Positions 1 to 7,415 of a stretch of 64,000 bases of DNA are shown piece after piece. Origin of the DNA: Suilimivivens aceti (lineage in GTDB: Bacteria; Bacillota; Clostridia; Lachnospirales; Lachnospiraceae); contig NZ_JAOQKJ010000004.1 in the NCBI RefSeq assembly GCF_025567405.1, positions 124,001 to 188,000 on the forward strand, read 5' to 3'. Made by a program: the position numbers and the translations under genes. The notes beneath the pieces are model-generated. The model ran no database searches. It saw nothing but the letters and a program-made list of their open reading frames with translations, and was not told the DNA's origin. Position 1 is the first letter of the stretch. Each line of letters begins with the position of its first letter.

Positions 1-749
1 TTCATGTTACGCTTTACAAAGCTCATGCCTTCATTCAGAAGAATAATAAGACTGCCATTATACTCAGCACTGTCTAAAGCATCAACCTGTCCGCCACTTT
101 TATCCTGTCCATTCCATCTTGTGCAGAAAAGGCGAGACCAACGAATAGGTGTATCATCAGCAAGTAAGGCTCCTGCATTAGTAAGATGTCCATGTGCATC
201 TTTAATACCGAAAGATTCAAAACCTTTCTCAGTCATGCTGTTTCCGGTCCAGGATTTATAGCGTTCTCTTAATTTGCTGAAAGAAAAATCCTCATAGTTG
301 TACGGGGACATCAATGAATCATACGATGAGTTTCTACCACGCATAACCAAACGCTTCAGTTCAGTCGCATCAGCAGCAACACTTTCATTGCCAATACGAA
401 TGTAAGCTTCCGTCATGCCATCACCAGTGTAATAATAAGGTGTTTCTGCTCCTGCCGGAACATGAAGCAATAATAGTTCTTTTCCGTCTTCTGCTTTATG
501 AAGCGTCATTATAGCTTCTGGAAATGGCGAAATTCTCTCCTTGATTTTCTGACTGACGAATTCGGAATCAGATTTAATATTCTCCAGACCAACAATGTCT
601 TCGTCATCAGTAATCCCAAAGATTAGAGTTCCACCTGTTGTATTCGCAAAAGCACTGACACTTTTAAGCCAGCTTTTCACTTTCTTATGCTCAACTGCCT
701 GTTTTTTGTCATATTCTGTTGCTTCTCCAAGAAGATCCTTTATCTTCAT
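1..749 (-). CDS. AlbA_2 (Schlafen-like) putative DNA-binding/ATP-binding protein, truncated by window edge
   Basis: The reading frame is open from an ATG at 749 to the left edge, about 249 codons, so the C-terminus lies outside the window. The N-terminus (EHKKVKSWLKSVSAFANTTG, then FGITDDEDIVGLE) is the signature of the AlbA_2/divergent AAA-4 family, once annotated as transcriptional regulators. A GGGAGGA ribosome-binding site and an extended -10 promoter precede it. In Firmicutes these genes are often found among type I restriction-modification genes, which fits the hsdS remnant just upstream. The biochemical function is not known from sequence; nucleic-acid binding is inferred from the family. 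Confidence 0.85.
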   Translation of the reverse strand, partial: MKIKDLLGEATEYDKKQAVEHKKVKSWLKSVSAFANTTGGTLIFGITDDEDIVGLENIKSDSEFVSQKIKERISPFPEAIMTLHKAEDGKELLLLHVPAGAETPYYYTGDGMTEAYIRIGNESVAADATELKRLVMRGRNSSYDSLMSPYNYEDFSFSKLRERYKSWTGNSMTEKGFESFGIKDAHGHLTNAGALLADDTPIRWSRLFCTRWNGQDKSGGQVDALDSAEYNGSLIILLNEGMSFVKRNM

Positions 750-796
750 GTTCAGTCCTCCCTTCGAGTCAAATTGGACATTTCCGCAACAACAGT

Positions 797-825
797 ATTA
801 TACCATATGATATTTATTTTGTTCA
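797..825 (-). promoter_or_regulatory. Promoter of the AlbA_2 gene (extended -10)
   Basis: On the minus strand a -35-like TGAACA (820-825) is followed after 17 bases by TATAAT (797-802). TG one base upstream of the hexamer makes an extended -10 element. The predicted transcript starts about 40 bases before the GGGAGGA ribosome-binding site. Confidence 0.6.
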
Positions 826-1016
826 TACATCAGGATGGTAGCAGGAACAACCTCCATTCGCTCTGCAATCTGCCTGGTAGTTAATGATTCCCTCTAATGA
901 TAATATTTCAAATTATCGCCCGGAAGATTACTCTTAGGCTTTTCCTCAAACGGCAAAGCTACATGGAGCAGTAGCCTGCCTTGATAGAATTGACACAATC
1001 GGTATATCCCTCGCAT
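798..1016 (-). pseudogene. Broken helix-turn-helix regulator remnant
   Basis: One minus-strand frame from an ATG at 1016 reads through ALPFEEKPKSNLPGDNLKYY, hits a TAG, then continues in the same frame with TTRQIAERMEVVPATILMYE and stops at 798. The second part is a recognisable XRE-type helix-turn-helix. From memory, the whole resembles small HTH proteins encoded beside tyrosine recombinases in Lachnospiraceae. The internal stop and missing C-terminus mark it as a pseudogene. Its last codons overlap the -10 box of the AlbA_2 promoter. Confidence 0.55.
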
Positions 1017-1082
1017 CTTGTATAGATACGCTATTCAATCATCAGCGTAAGCATTACCTTTAGTTACTTATTTCTTTTTATT

Positions 1083-1238
1083 TTACAACCCCGACAATGT
1101 TCTCATAACCAAATCCACATCCTTATTTTCTAACTCTTGAATAATATGTAGATATGTCTTCTGTGTAGTTGTCATACTCGCATGTCCCAAGCGTCTCGCC
1201 ACACTGGCCATAGACACCCCTGCAAATAGCAATAATAT
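1083..1238 (-). pseudogene. C-terminal fragment of a tyrosine recombinase (integrase)
   Basis: In the minus-strand frame ending at the TAA at 1083-1085 the translation reads LLLFAGVSMASVARRLGHAS, then MTTTQKTYLHIIQELEN. This is the end of a phage-type integrase, carrying the catalytic His (LGH) and the Tyr nucleophile (TYLH). The core-binding domain and the first catalytic Arg are missing. The fragment is fused out of frame to a type I hsdS fragment at about 1238, which looks like a deletion or recombination junction. The joined reading frame was not accepted as a single gene because two unrelated families meet inside it in different frames. Confidence 0.75.
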
Positions 1239-1551
1239 CTTCATTCGGCATCACAATATTCAAATCTCCACCCAGCAAAATACCTGATTTATCAACGGTT
1301 GCAGCCCTTGCAATATCCTCTGCTGTTTCACCTGATGCAGGAACAATAACCTCTCCACCCTTACTGTATACAGAACCCTCTTTTGCTTCTACATACGTAT
1401 CCACATCTGAAATGCTGGTTTCATATTTTGTATATAATCTTCCATATAAAATAATCGGAGCCTCGGATTCAGTCAAATCACCTTTTGAATAACCACTTCC
1501 TTTACTAAACGTCATCCAACTTACGCTGTTCCCAAGTTTTTCACTCTGTAA
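1239..1551 (-). pseudogene. Type I restriction enzyme specificity subunit (HsdS) fragment
   Basis: The frame reads EKLGNSVSWMTFSKGSGYSK, then APIILYGRLYTKYETSISDV, EVIVPASGETAEDIARAA and GGDLNIVMPNEDI. This is the start of a target-recognition domain of a type I S subunit. Only about 100 residues of one domain remain; a normal HsdS has about 400 with two such domains. The upstream end is cut by the NADAR gene stop at 1585, which is in the same frame. The downstream end runs into the integrase fragment. HsdM and HsdR are not in the window. Non-functional as it stands, though it could act as a silent recombination partner if intact hsdS copies exist nearby. Confidence 0.8.
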
Positions 1552-1584
1552 TTTGCAAAATATAACACTTACGATGAAATAGAG

Positions 1585-2061
1585 TTATTCCACATGATTT
1601 CGAACCATCATCAGTGTATATCCCAAAAGATTTTTCCCTTTCCACTGTGAAATATCAAATCGTCTTTCGTCTTTCACAGACAAGCCAATTCCCCATACAC
1701 TATCATGTACTGCACATTCGGCAAGTATCGCATCCTTAGTTTCTAATAGCTTCTTTTTCAATATCTCTTGTTGTGAAAATTTAGCAAGTAGTCCTTCATA
1801 CACTATTAACTGCCTTACACCATTCCAAATATTGTCATTATATCCTGAAACTGTCCGACCCAATTCTTTAATACGTGCTACATCATCAATTGCAAGTATT
1901 TGCTCTGCTATCGTCCCATCCCGAAAACAAACAGCCTTATGATACATCATAAATTGCTCCACTGAAGAAAATGTTTTCCCATCCACTTCAAAATATGATA
2001 AATACCAATTACTCAAAAAACCATTTTCTTCATCTGGATTATGAAAACAGATAACTTTCAT
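1585..2061 (-). CDS. NADAR family protein (YbiA/DUF1768-like)
   Basis: 158 residues with the NADAR landmarks: FLSNWY near the N-terminus, FSSVEQFMMYHKA, and DSVWGIGL followed by WKGKNLLG near the C-terminus. NADAR proteins are known as hydrolases for ADP-ribose linkages and riboflavin intermediates. Some act as antitoxins that remove guanine ADP-ribosylation made by DarT1-type toxins. The start codon overlaps the stop of the upstream gene by 4 bases (ATGA), so the two are translationally coupled. No DarT-type gene is visible here, so the partner may be unusual or lost. Confidence 0.85.
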   Translation of the reverse strand: MKVICFHNPDEENGFLSNWYLSYFEVDGKTFSSVEQFMMYHKAVCFRDGTIAEQILAIDDVARIKELGRTVSGYNDNIWNGVRQLIVYEGLLAKFSQQEILKKKLLETKDAILAECAVHDSVWGIGLSVKDERRFDISQWKGKNLLGYTLMMVRNHVE

Positions 2062-2477
2062 GATACTGCCCCTACTTTCTGTACTGCCAGTTCTAAATCC
2101 AAGTCATGAAGACCTGCATATGCTTTTTTTAGAAAATCTACAGGAATTTTCTGAAGAATTTCTGCACTTGAAAGGTTATAATACCACTGATAATAAGCAT
2201 AAAACTCACCAATCCAATCTGGCATAAATCCTGTCATTGCCTTTCCAGATTTCATATGATAATCCTCATTATCACAAAAATACTTCCACAATTCTTTTTC
2301 ATCCATTGTATTTACATATGCCTGCGCCTCATCTATATATTTTCTGGTTTTACTCATCATATAGGCATTTATAAAATCTTCAGTATCTTTATCAGGGAAA
2401 GTCTCTGCTACATAGTCAAATAATCTTCCTTGATTTTCCACTACTCCCTCTAGATACGCTTCTGAATATGCTTTCAT
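2058..2477 (-). CDS. Conserved hypothetical protein coupled to NADAR
   Basis: About 139 residues, mostly helical, aromatic-rich and acidic; landmarks are KAYSEAYLEGVV, YMMSKTRKYIDEAQAYV, GFMPDWIGEFYAYYQWYY and AGLHDLDLELAVQKVG. I recall similar proteins in Lachnospiraceae near small DUF3791/DUF3990 genes, the latter being ADP-ribosyltransferase-like. That recollection needs checking. The start was set at the second ATG (2477) because the AAGAGGTG ribosome-binding site is better spaced for it than for the ATG at 2483. It overlaps the NADAR gene by 4 bases. Function unknown. Confidence 0.75.
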   Translation of the reverse strand: MKAYSEAYLEGVVENQGRLFDYVAETFPDKDTEDFINAYMMSKTRKYIDEAQAYVNTMDEKELWKYFCDNEDYHMKSGKAMTGFMPDWIGEFYAYYQWYYNLSSAEILQKIPVDFLKKAYAGLHDLDLELAVQKVGAVS

Positions 2478-2490
2478 ACTCATTCACCTC

Positions 2491-2676
2491 TTAAATCAGT
2501 GTACTAATCACATTTATCACTTTATTTGCATCCGAATTAACCAATTCTCGCATCTTTTTTCGTGCAATGTCATCTCTATAATTATATTTCTGATGGAATT
2601 CGTTATATAAAATTAAGATACACCTTTCTTTATCTCTTGTCTCTGCTTTTGTAAGTTTTTTGCACATTTTTGTCAT
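2491..2676 (-). CDS. Small hypothetical ORF, possible gene remnant
   Basis: 61 codons, Lys-rich at the N-terminus and helical (ILYNEFHQKYNYRDDIARKK). No convincing ribosome-binding site precedes either ATG, and the upstream bases are very AT-rich. It ends 7 bases before the upstream ATG of the 139-aa gene, so it could be the first member of that small operon. I do not recognise a family. It may equally be a decayed fragment. Confidence 0.35.
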   Translation of the reverse strand: MTKMCKKLTKAETRDKERCILILYNEFHQKYNYRDDIARKKMRELVNSDANKVINVISTLI

Positions 2677-2742
2677 TTTTAATAAAAATCAGTTGATATA
2701 TAATCACAACAGTCAGAATTCTTTTGATAACATAATATAAGG

Positions 2743-2786
2743 ATAGCACAGTACGAGTCCATTTATCGGTACTCACACTGTGCTAT
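2743..2786. terminator. Strong stem-loop between metA and the accessory region
   Basis: ATAGCACAGT (2743-2752) pairs perfectly with ACTGTGCTAT (2777-2786), and a smaller GAGT/ACTC stem nests inside. A T-run (2786-2790) follows on the plus strand only; on the minus strand, where metA would need it, the stem is followed by CCTTATATT. It marks the border between conserved genes and the AT-rich accessory segment. The bases from 2787 to 2893 show no convincing gene. Confidence 0.5.
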
Positions 2787-2893
2787 TTTTAAACAATACA
2801 ACAGAACTGACGGAAAAGATCCATCCAGCTTAAGTTCATGGTCCTCTCTGATGCAGGAAATAATATACAGAATCATTTCACCCGTAACCTTTT

Positions 2894-3811
2894 TCAGTTA
2901 ATCTCATTCAGATCATAAGGTGTGGTCTGGTATACGTAGTAGTTGAGCCAGTTGCAGTAAAGGTTATTGCTGTGGGAGCGCCATTGCAGAGATGGTCTTT
3001 GCGTGTCATCGTTCCCCGGATAATAGTTCTTCGGCATCTGAATAGGAAGTCCCTTATTTTTATCCCTCATATATTCATTATGCAGGGTATACCGGTCATA
3101 CTCCGGGTGTCCCATAACGAAGATCTGCCGGCCTTCCTCCGCCATACAGAGAAGGACTCCTGCCTCCTCTGACTCTGCCAGCACTGTCAGTTCACTGCAG
3201 TTATGGATATCCTCAGAAAGAACTGCTGTATGTCTGCTGTGAGGGATCAGAAAAGTATCGTCAAAGCCTCTCACAAGTGGAACCTTGCGGTTCATTACCT
3301 TATGCTCGTAAACACCAAACAGCTTCTGTGGCAGGAGTACCTTTTTCAGTCCGTAGTGATAGTAAAGTCCTGCCTGGGCTCCCCAGCAGATATGGAACGT
3401 GGAAAAGACATGCTTTCTGCTCCAGTCCATGATCTCACACAGTTCCTTCCAGTAATCCACCTCTTCAAAAGGGATCTGCTCTACCGGTGCCCCGGTAATG
3501 ATCAGTCCATCGAATTTGTTATTTTTCAGCTCATCAAATGTCTTGTAAAACTGGTTCAGATGCTGGATCGGTGTATTTAATGATACATGACTGTTCATTT
3601 TCATAAAGGAAACTGCTATCTGCAACGGGGTATTGGATAATGCCCTAAGGAGCTGCAGCTCCGTGTCCTGCTTCACCGGCATCAGATTCAGGATGCAGAT
3701 ACTAAGAGGACGGATATTCTGATGCATCGCCCTGTCTTCATCCATTACGAATATATTTTCATTTTCCAGTATGCCCTTCGCTGGCAGATCATTTTGTACC
3801 TTAACCGGCAT
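2894..3811 (-). CDS. metA: Homoserine O-acetyltransferase (MetA family)
   Basis: 305 residues, full length for the MetA family. It activates homoserine for methionine synthesis in the cytoplasm. The catalytic Cys142 lies in FHICWGAQ, and His235 and Glu237 lie in MGHPEYDRY. Residue 111 is Glu (TGAPVEQ). In MetA enzymes that position is known to select the acyl donor: Glu favours acetyl-CoA, Gly succinyl-CoA. So acetyl transfer is predicted. A GGAGGA ribosome-binding site precedes the start, and a TTGACA lies in the 59-base gap to the upstream gene, without a clear -10 partner. The short leader leaves no room for a SAM riboswitch. Confidence 0.95.
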   Translation of the reverse strand: MPVKVQNDLPAKGILENENIFVMDEDRAMHQNIRPLSICILNLMPVKQDTELQLLRALSNTPLQIAVSFMKMNSHVSLNTPIQHLNQFYKTFDELKNNKFDGLIITGAPVEQIPFEEVDYWKELCEIMDWSRKHVFSTFHICWGAQAGLYYHYGLKKVLLPQKLFGVYEHKVMNRKVPLVRGFDDTFLIPHSRHTAVLSEDIHNCSELTVLAESEEAGVLLCMAEEGRQIFVMGHPEYDRYTLHNEYMRDKNKGLPIQMPKNYYPGNDDTQRPSLQWRSHSNNLYCNWLNYYVYQTTPYDLNEIN

Positions 3812-3870
3812 TCCCTTTTCCTCCGATTTCTCTTTCTTATTCCGTTCCTTATTCTGTCAATTCTTATCTG

Positions 3871-4467
3871 TTAATAAAACACCCGGCCGTTTTCGAGATT
3901 TTTTCTGTATTCACATGCCTTCGCATAAAGCGTATTCGGATGAATACACTGTTTTTTCTCCGAACATTCCTTATACCTTGCACAGCAGGCAAAGGCAGCC
4001 GCCTTTGGCACATAATTTTCTATGCCATACCGGATACAATTCTCGAGGCATTTCACAAAATTCTCTGAATTCTTATCCATCCGGACAGAAAACCGTCCAT
4101 TTATGTCTTCCACAGCCTCTTCAAATTCCTTTAACCCGGAGTTTCTGGAATCAACCGCCACTATATCCGGGTTTGATTTCAGAATTCCTTCCCTGATCCT
4201 GGCAAGAACTGTATTTCTACTTCCGTTCCTTTTATCTTCCACAAGATCCGGCTCATAAACACACACAGCATACGAAGAAATCCTGTTGTCTTTTCCTGGA
4301 TTTACCAGCACTGACAGTGCATGCTCCGTCAGATGCAGCTCCTGCTCCAGTGCCGGGAACATCCCAGTCAGACGCTCCTGCCAGCCTTCTGACGCATCTG
4401 CTTCCACAAATTCATTTTCATTCATATTTTTATCTGACTCTTTTATATCCTTTTCGTTCAAAAGCAT
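3871..4467 (-). CDS. Hypothetical protein with C-terminal Cys-rich motif
   Basis: About 198 residues. The C-terminal 45 carry a compact cysteine pattern: FACCARYKECSEKKQCIHP, then YAKACEYRKNLENGR. This looks like a metal or iron-sulfur binding motif that I have seen at the end of uncharacterised Firmicute proteins. The N-terminal part is acidic and unrecognised. The longest reading frame begins with a TTG at 4512. I prefer the ATG at 4467 because a GGAAGAG sequence lies at suitable distance, but the start is uncertain. It sits between ligA and metA, same strand, and may be read through from ligA. Confidence 0.65.
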   Translation of the reverse strand: MLLNEKDIKESDKNMNENEFVEADASEGWQERLTGMFPALEQELHLTEHALSVLVNPGKDNRISSYAVCVYEPDLVEDKRNGSRNTVLARIREGILKSNPDIVAVDSRNSGLKEFEEAVEDINGRFSVRMDKNSENFVKCLENCIRYGIENYVPKAAAFACCARYKECSEKKQCIHPNTLYAKACEYRKNLENGRVFY

Positions 4468-4521
4468 GATTCCATTCTCTTCCATTAAACTATAAATATT
4501 ACTGTGAAACAAGTAAAAAAC

Positions 4522-6558
4522 TCAGGAAAGCATTTTCAGAAGTTCTTCCTCTGTAATAACAGGGATTCCAAGTGCCTGTGCTTTTATAAGCTTGCTTCCT
4601 GCCGCCTCTCCTGCCACCAGGTAATCTGTCTTTTTGCTAACAGAGCCTGTACATTTTCCGCCATTATTTTCAATCAGGTCTGCGACTTCTTTTCTGCCAA
4701 GCGTCTGCAGTGTTCCCGTCACAACAATCGTCAGTCCCTTTAATTTATCACCCGCATCATTATTTTCCGGCATTTCCATAGTAAGCCCGGCGGCCTTAAG
4801 CTCTGATATGATCACCTGATTCTCCGGATCATCAAAATACTGTCTGATACACTGTGCCGTAGTATCTCCTATGTCATCAATTGCGATCAGTTCTTCATAA
4901 GAAGCCTTCTGCAGATCATCGATAGATGCGAAATGCTTCATGATCGTTCTGGCTGTATTTTTTCCTACATTTCTGATCCCCAGACCTGTCAGCAGCTTAA
5001 ACGGTTCGTTTTCCTTAGATTTTTCGATTGCCTCCAGCACTTTGACCGTTCCTTTTTCTTTGCCAAATACGCCTTTCGCAATCAATTCTTCTTTATGCTC
5101 CTTCAGCTTATAAATATCTGCAAAGGTTTTCACGTATCCTGCCTTGATCAGTATATCGATGATCGAATCTCCGAGCCCCATAATGTTCATTGCATCCAAA
5201 GAGCAGAAATAGGAAATCGTTCTTGTCAGCTGTGCCGGGCAAAGTACATTCTGACAGCAGATATCTGCCATATCCTCATCCTTCACCAGGATGCTTCCAC
5301 AGACTGGACATCTTTCCGGTGCCTTAAAAACCTGCTTTGGTGCCTCAACGCATCCGTTTAACTTGGGGATGATTTCCCCGCTCTTAAATATCCTGTATGC
5401 TCCTCCAAGACCTGCCTGCATTTCATTAATATAATCCTGATTATGCAGAGTTGCTCTTGATACATTCGTCCCACACAGTCTTGCCGGCTTTCCTGTGATC
5501 TGATCATGAAATACTCCGGTAAAGGTAAGCTTGCCGGTTCTGCCGACATCCACCAGGATATCGTCCATGATCACGACACGCTCTTCCGGTGGATATTTAT
5601 AGGCGATATGTCCGCTTGAATATTTGCTTCCCGCCGGGAAATCATTCCGGTATCGGATTTGGTCGATTTTAATGACTGCTCCGTCAATATCGTAATCCAG
5701 CTCACCACGCATATCCCCGATCTCATCTATCGTTCTGATGATCTCCTCTGCTGTATTGCATTTTCTGTGAAAAACAACCGGTATCCCATGCCGCTGCAGG
5801 ATATCCATTCCCTTGCAATGACTTTCCGTCAGCTCCTCCGGTCCCTGCTGCACATTAAATACAAACATACGAAGCCCACGCTTCTTTGTAACTCCCGGAT
5901 CCAGCTGCCGCAGTGTTCCTGCCGCCAGATTTCTTGGATTGGCAGCCAGCTTCTTTCCCGCCTGTTCCTGCTCAAGATTATAGCCTTCAAAATCTTCATG
6001 GGACATGTATACTTCCCCGCGAAGCTGCAGGGAAGCATAAGGCAGATCCACTGACCGTTTCACATCCGGGATCACAAGCGCATTGGCTGTCACATCCTCA
6101 CCAACCAGTCCATCTCCTCTGGTTTCTGCAAGAATAAGCCTTAAGCATCCATCTTCCTCCTTCTCATACCGAAGTGTCATGCTGAGTCCGTCTATTTTGG
6201 TCTCGACAGAAAAACTGCAGTCCGGGTGAAGGGCTTTTACCTTCTCTACCCATGCAGTAACATCTTCCTTTGTAAAAACATCTTCAATGGAAAGCATCGG
6301 CACATCATGTGTCACCTTAACACCTGCCTCGCGCTTCGCCGTGCCACCGATCTTCTGCGTCGGAGACTGTGGTGTGACCCATTCCGGATGCTCCTTCTCG
6401 GCTGCTTTCAGCTTCAGCATCAGCTGATCATAGTCATAATCACTGATCTCCGGTTCATCCTGATTATAATAGCGATCCATATGATAATTGATTGTTTTCG
6501 TAAGTTCATCGTATTCTTTTTTGTCCATTACCTCTGTTTCTATCCGATTACTATCCAT
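4522..6558 (-). CDS. ligA: NAD-dependent DNA ligase
   Basis: 678 residues, the expected length. Domains in order: the NAD-binding Ia region, the adenylation domain with the catalytic Lys in ETKIDGLS, the OB fold, a zinc finger (CPVCG and CCQNVLCP), helix-hairpin-helix repeats (GLGIRNVGKNTA), and a C-terminal BRCT domain starting near GLTIVVTGTL. It seals nicks during replication and repair. An alternative start is the ATG at 6528, which has AGAGGTA just before it but at short spacing. Confidence 0.97.
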   Translation of the reverse strand: MDSNRIETEVMDKKEYDELTKTINYHMDRYYNQDEPEISDYDYDQLMLKLKAAEKEHPEWVTPQSPTQKIGGTAKREAGVKVTHDVPMLSIEDVFTKEDVTAWVEKVKALHPDCSFSVETKIDGLSMTLRYEKEEDGCLRLILAETRGDGLVGEDVTANALVIPDVKRSVDLPYASLQLRGEVYMSHEDFEGYNLEQEQAGKKLAANPRNLAAGTLRQLDPGVTKKRGLRMFVFNVQQGPEELTESHCKGMDILQRHGIPVVFHRKCNTAEEIIRTIDEIGDMRGELDYDIDGAVIKIDQIRYRNDFPAGSKYSSGHIAYKYPPEERVVIMDDILVDVGRTGKLTFTGVFHDQITGKPARLCGTNVSRATLHNQDYINEMQAGLGGAYRIFKSGEIIPKLNGCVEAPKQVFKAPERCPVCGSILVKDEDMADICCQNVLCPAQLTRTISYFCSLDAMNIMGLGDSIIDILIKAGYVKTFADIYKLKEHKEELIAKGVFGKEKGTVKVLEAIEKSKENEPFKLLTGLGIRNVGKNTARTIMKHFASIDDLQKASYEELIAIDDIGDTTAQCIRQYFDDPENQVIISELKAAGLTMEMPENNDAGDKLKGLTIVVTGTLQTLGRKEVADLIENNGGKCTGSVSKKTDYLVAGEAAGSKLIKAQALGIPVITEEELLKMLS

Positions 6559-6677
6559 TTTACTTGCAGGATTCCCTTCATTTATTTTTATTTTTCCTTC
6601 AATGCCTATTTCATAATCACTGTTTTTCTCCGTCTTTCTGTCTGCAGGCTTTCAGGTATCAAAAAGATCTTCTATTT

Positions 6678-7415
6678 TTATAATTCCTTATATTTACTGG
6701 TATTTTTCATGCATGAATTGTATAACATCTGTAATTCTATCCCAGTGATCTGGCGGTATTTCCCGGGTAATAAGCCTGCAAGTTCCACAGTTGCCACACG
6801 GATTCTTTTGATCGCTGTCACCTCAAATCCCAAAGCATGGGACATTCGTCTGATCTGTCTGTTGACTCCCTGGGTTAGAATGATCCGGAAGGTAAATTTC
6901 CCGATTTTCTCTACCTTACAGGGTTTTGTCCTGCGGTTCAGCTCCCTTAAGAACACACCATCTGCCATATTCTGCAGGAACTCGCCTGTAATCTCCTTAT
7001 TCACCTTCACGATATATTCCTTTTCATGGTTTCCACTGCCATTCATCATCGTATGGATCAGGTCTCCGTCATTCGTAAGCAGGATCAGCCCCTCTGAATC
7101 TTTATCAAGCCGACCTGCATAGGTCACTCTCACCGGCAGCTTCACCTGCTGCGTCAGAACCTTGTCCGCATGCCGGTCTCTCTCCGTACACGTCACTCCA
7201 AGAGGCTTATAGTAAGCGTAAACCACTTTATCATTTTTCCCGGGAAGATGTTTACCATTCACCACGATCTCGTCCTCATCCGAGACCTGGAGCCCCATCA
7301 CAGCCTTCTGTCCGTTTACCTGGACCCTTCCCTCTTCTATTAGCTTATCAGCATCTCTCCGTGAGCATACGCCGCAGGATGCCAGATATTTATTCAATCT
7401 TTCCTTCTGCATCAT
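6678..7415 (-). CDS. rluF: 23S rRNA pseudouridine synthase, RluF type
   Basis: 245 residues. An N-terminal S4 RNA-binding domain (RLNKYLASCGVCSRRDADKL) is followed by the RsuA-family catalytic domain, with the active-site Asp in GRLDKDSEGLILLTNDG. The NGSGNHEKEYIVKVNKEI and GVNRQIRRMS segments support RluF, which modifies U2604 near the peptidyl-transferase centre; RluB-like activity cannot be excluded. The start lies 26 bases inside the end of hflX, so the two are co-transcribed. A GGGGGAAA ribosome-binding site precedes it. Confidence 0.88.
   Translation of the reverse strand: MMQKERLNKYLASCGVCSRRDADKLIEEGRVQVNGQKAVMGLQVSDEDEIVVNGKHLPGKNDKVVYAYYKPLGVTCTERDRHADKVLTQQVKLPVRVTYAGRLDKDSEGLILLTNDGDLIHTMMNGSGNHEKEYIVKVNKEITGEFLQNMADGVFLRELNRRTKPCKVEKIGKFTFRIILTQGVNRQIRRMSHALGFEVTAIKRIRVATVELAGLLPGKYRQITGIELQMLYNSCMKNTSKYKEL

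Noticed and set aside
1123..1515. A 130-codon frame reading as one protein
   Set aside because: Its first ~90 codons are an HsdS fragment, and its end lies over a recombinase fragment whose true frame differs. It is a chance continuation across a junction, not one gene.
1..2700. An intact insertion sequence or prophage
   Set aside because: Only fragments of a recombinase and an HTH gene are present; no terminal inverted repeats, transposase or structural phage genes were seen.
2764..2876. 37-codon minus-strand frame after metA (starts ATG at 2876)
   Set aside because: No ribosome-binding site, ends inside the 2743-2786 stem-loop, and no family recognised.
3812..3870. SAM riboswitch ahead of metA
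   Set aside because: The gap is only 59 bases and shows no S-box stems.
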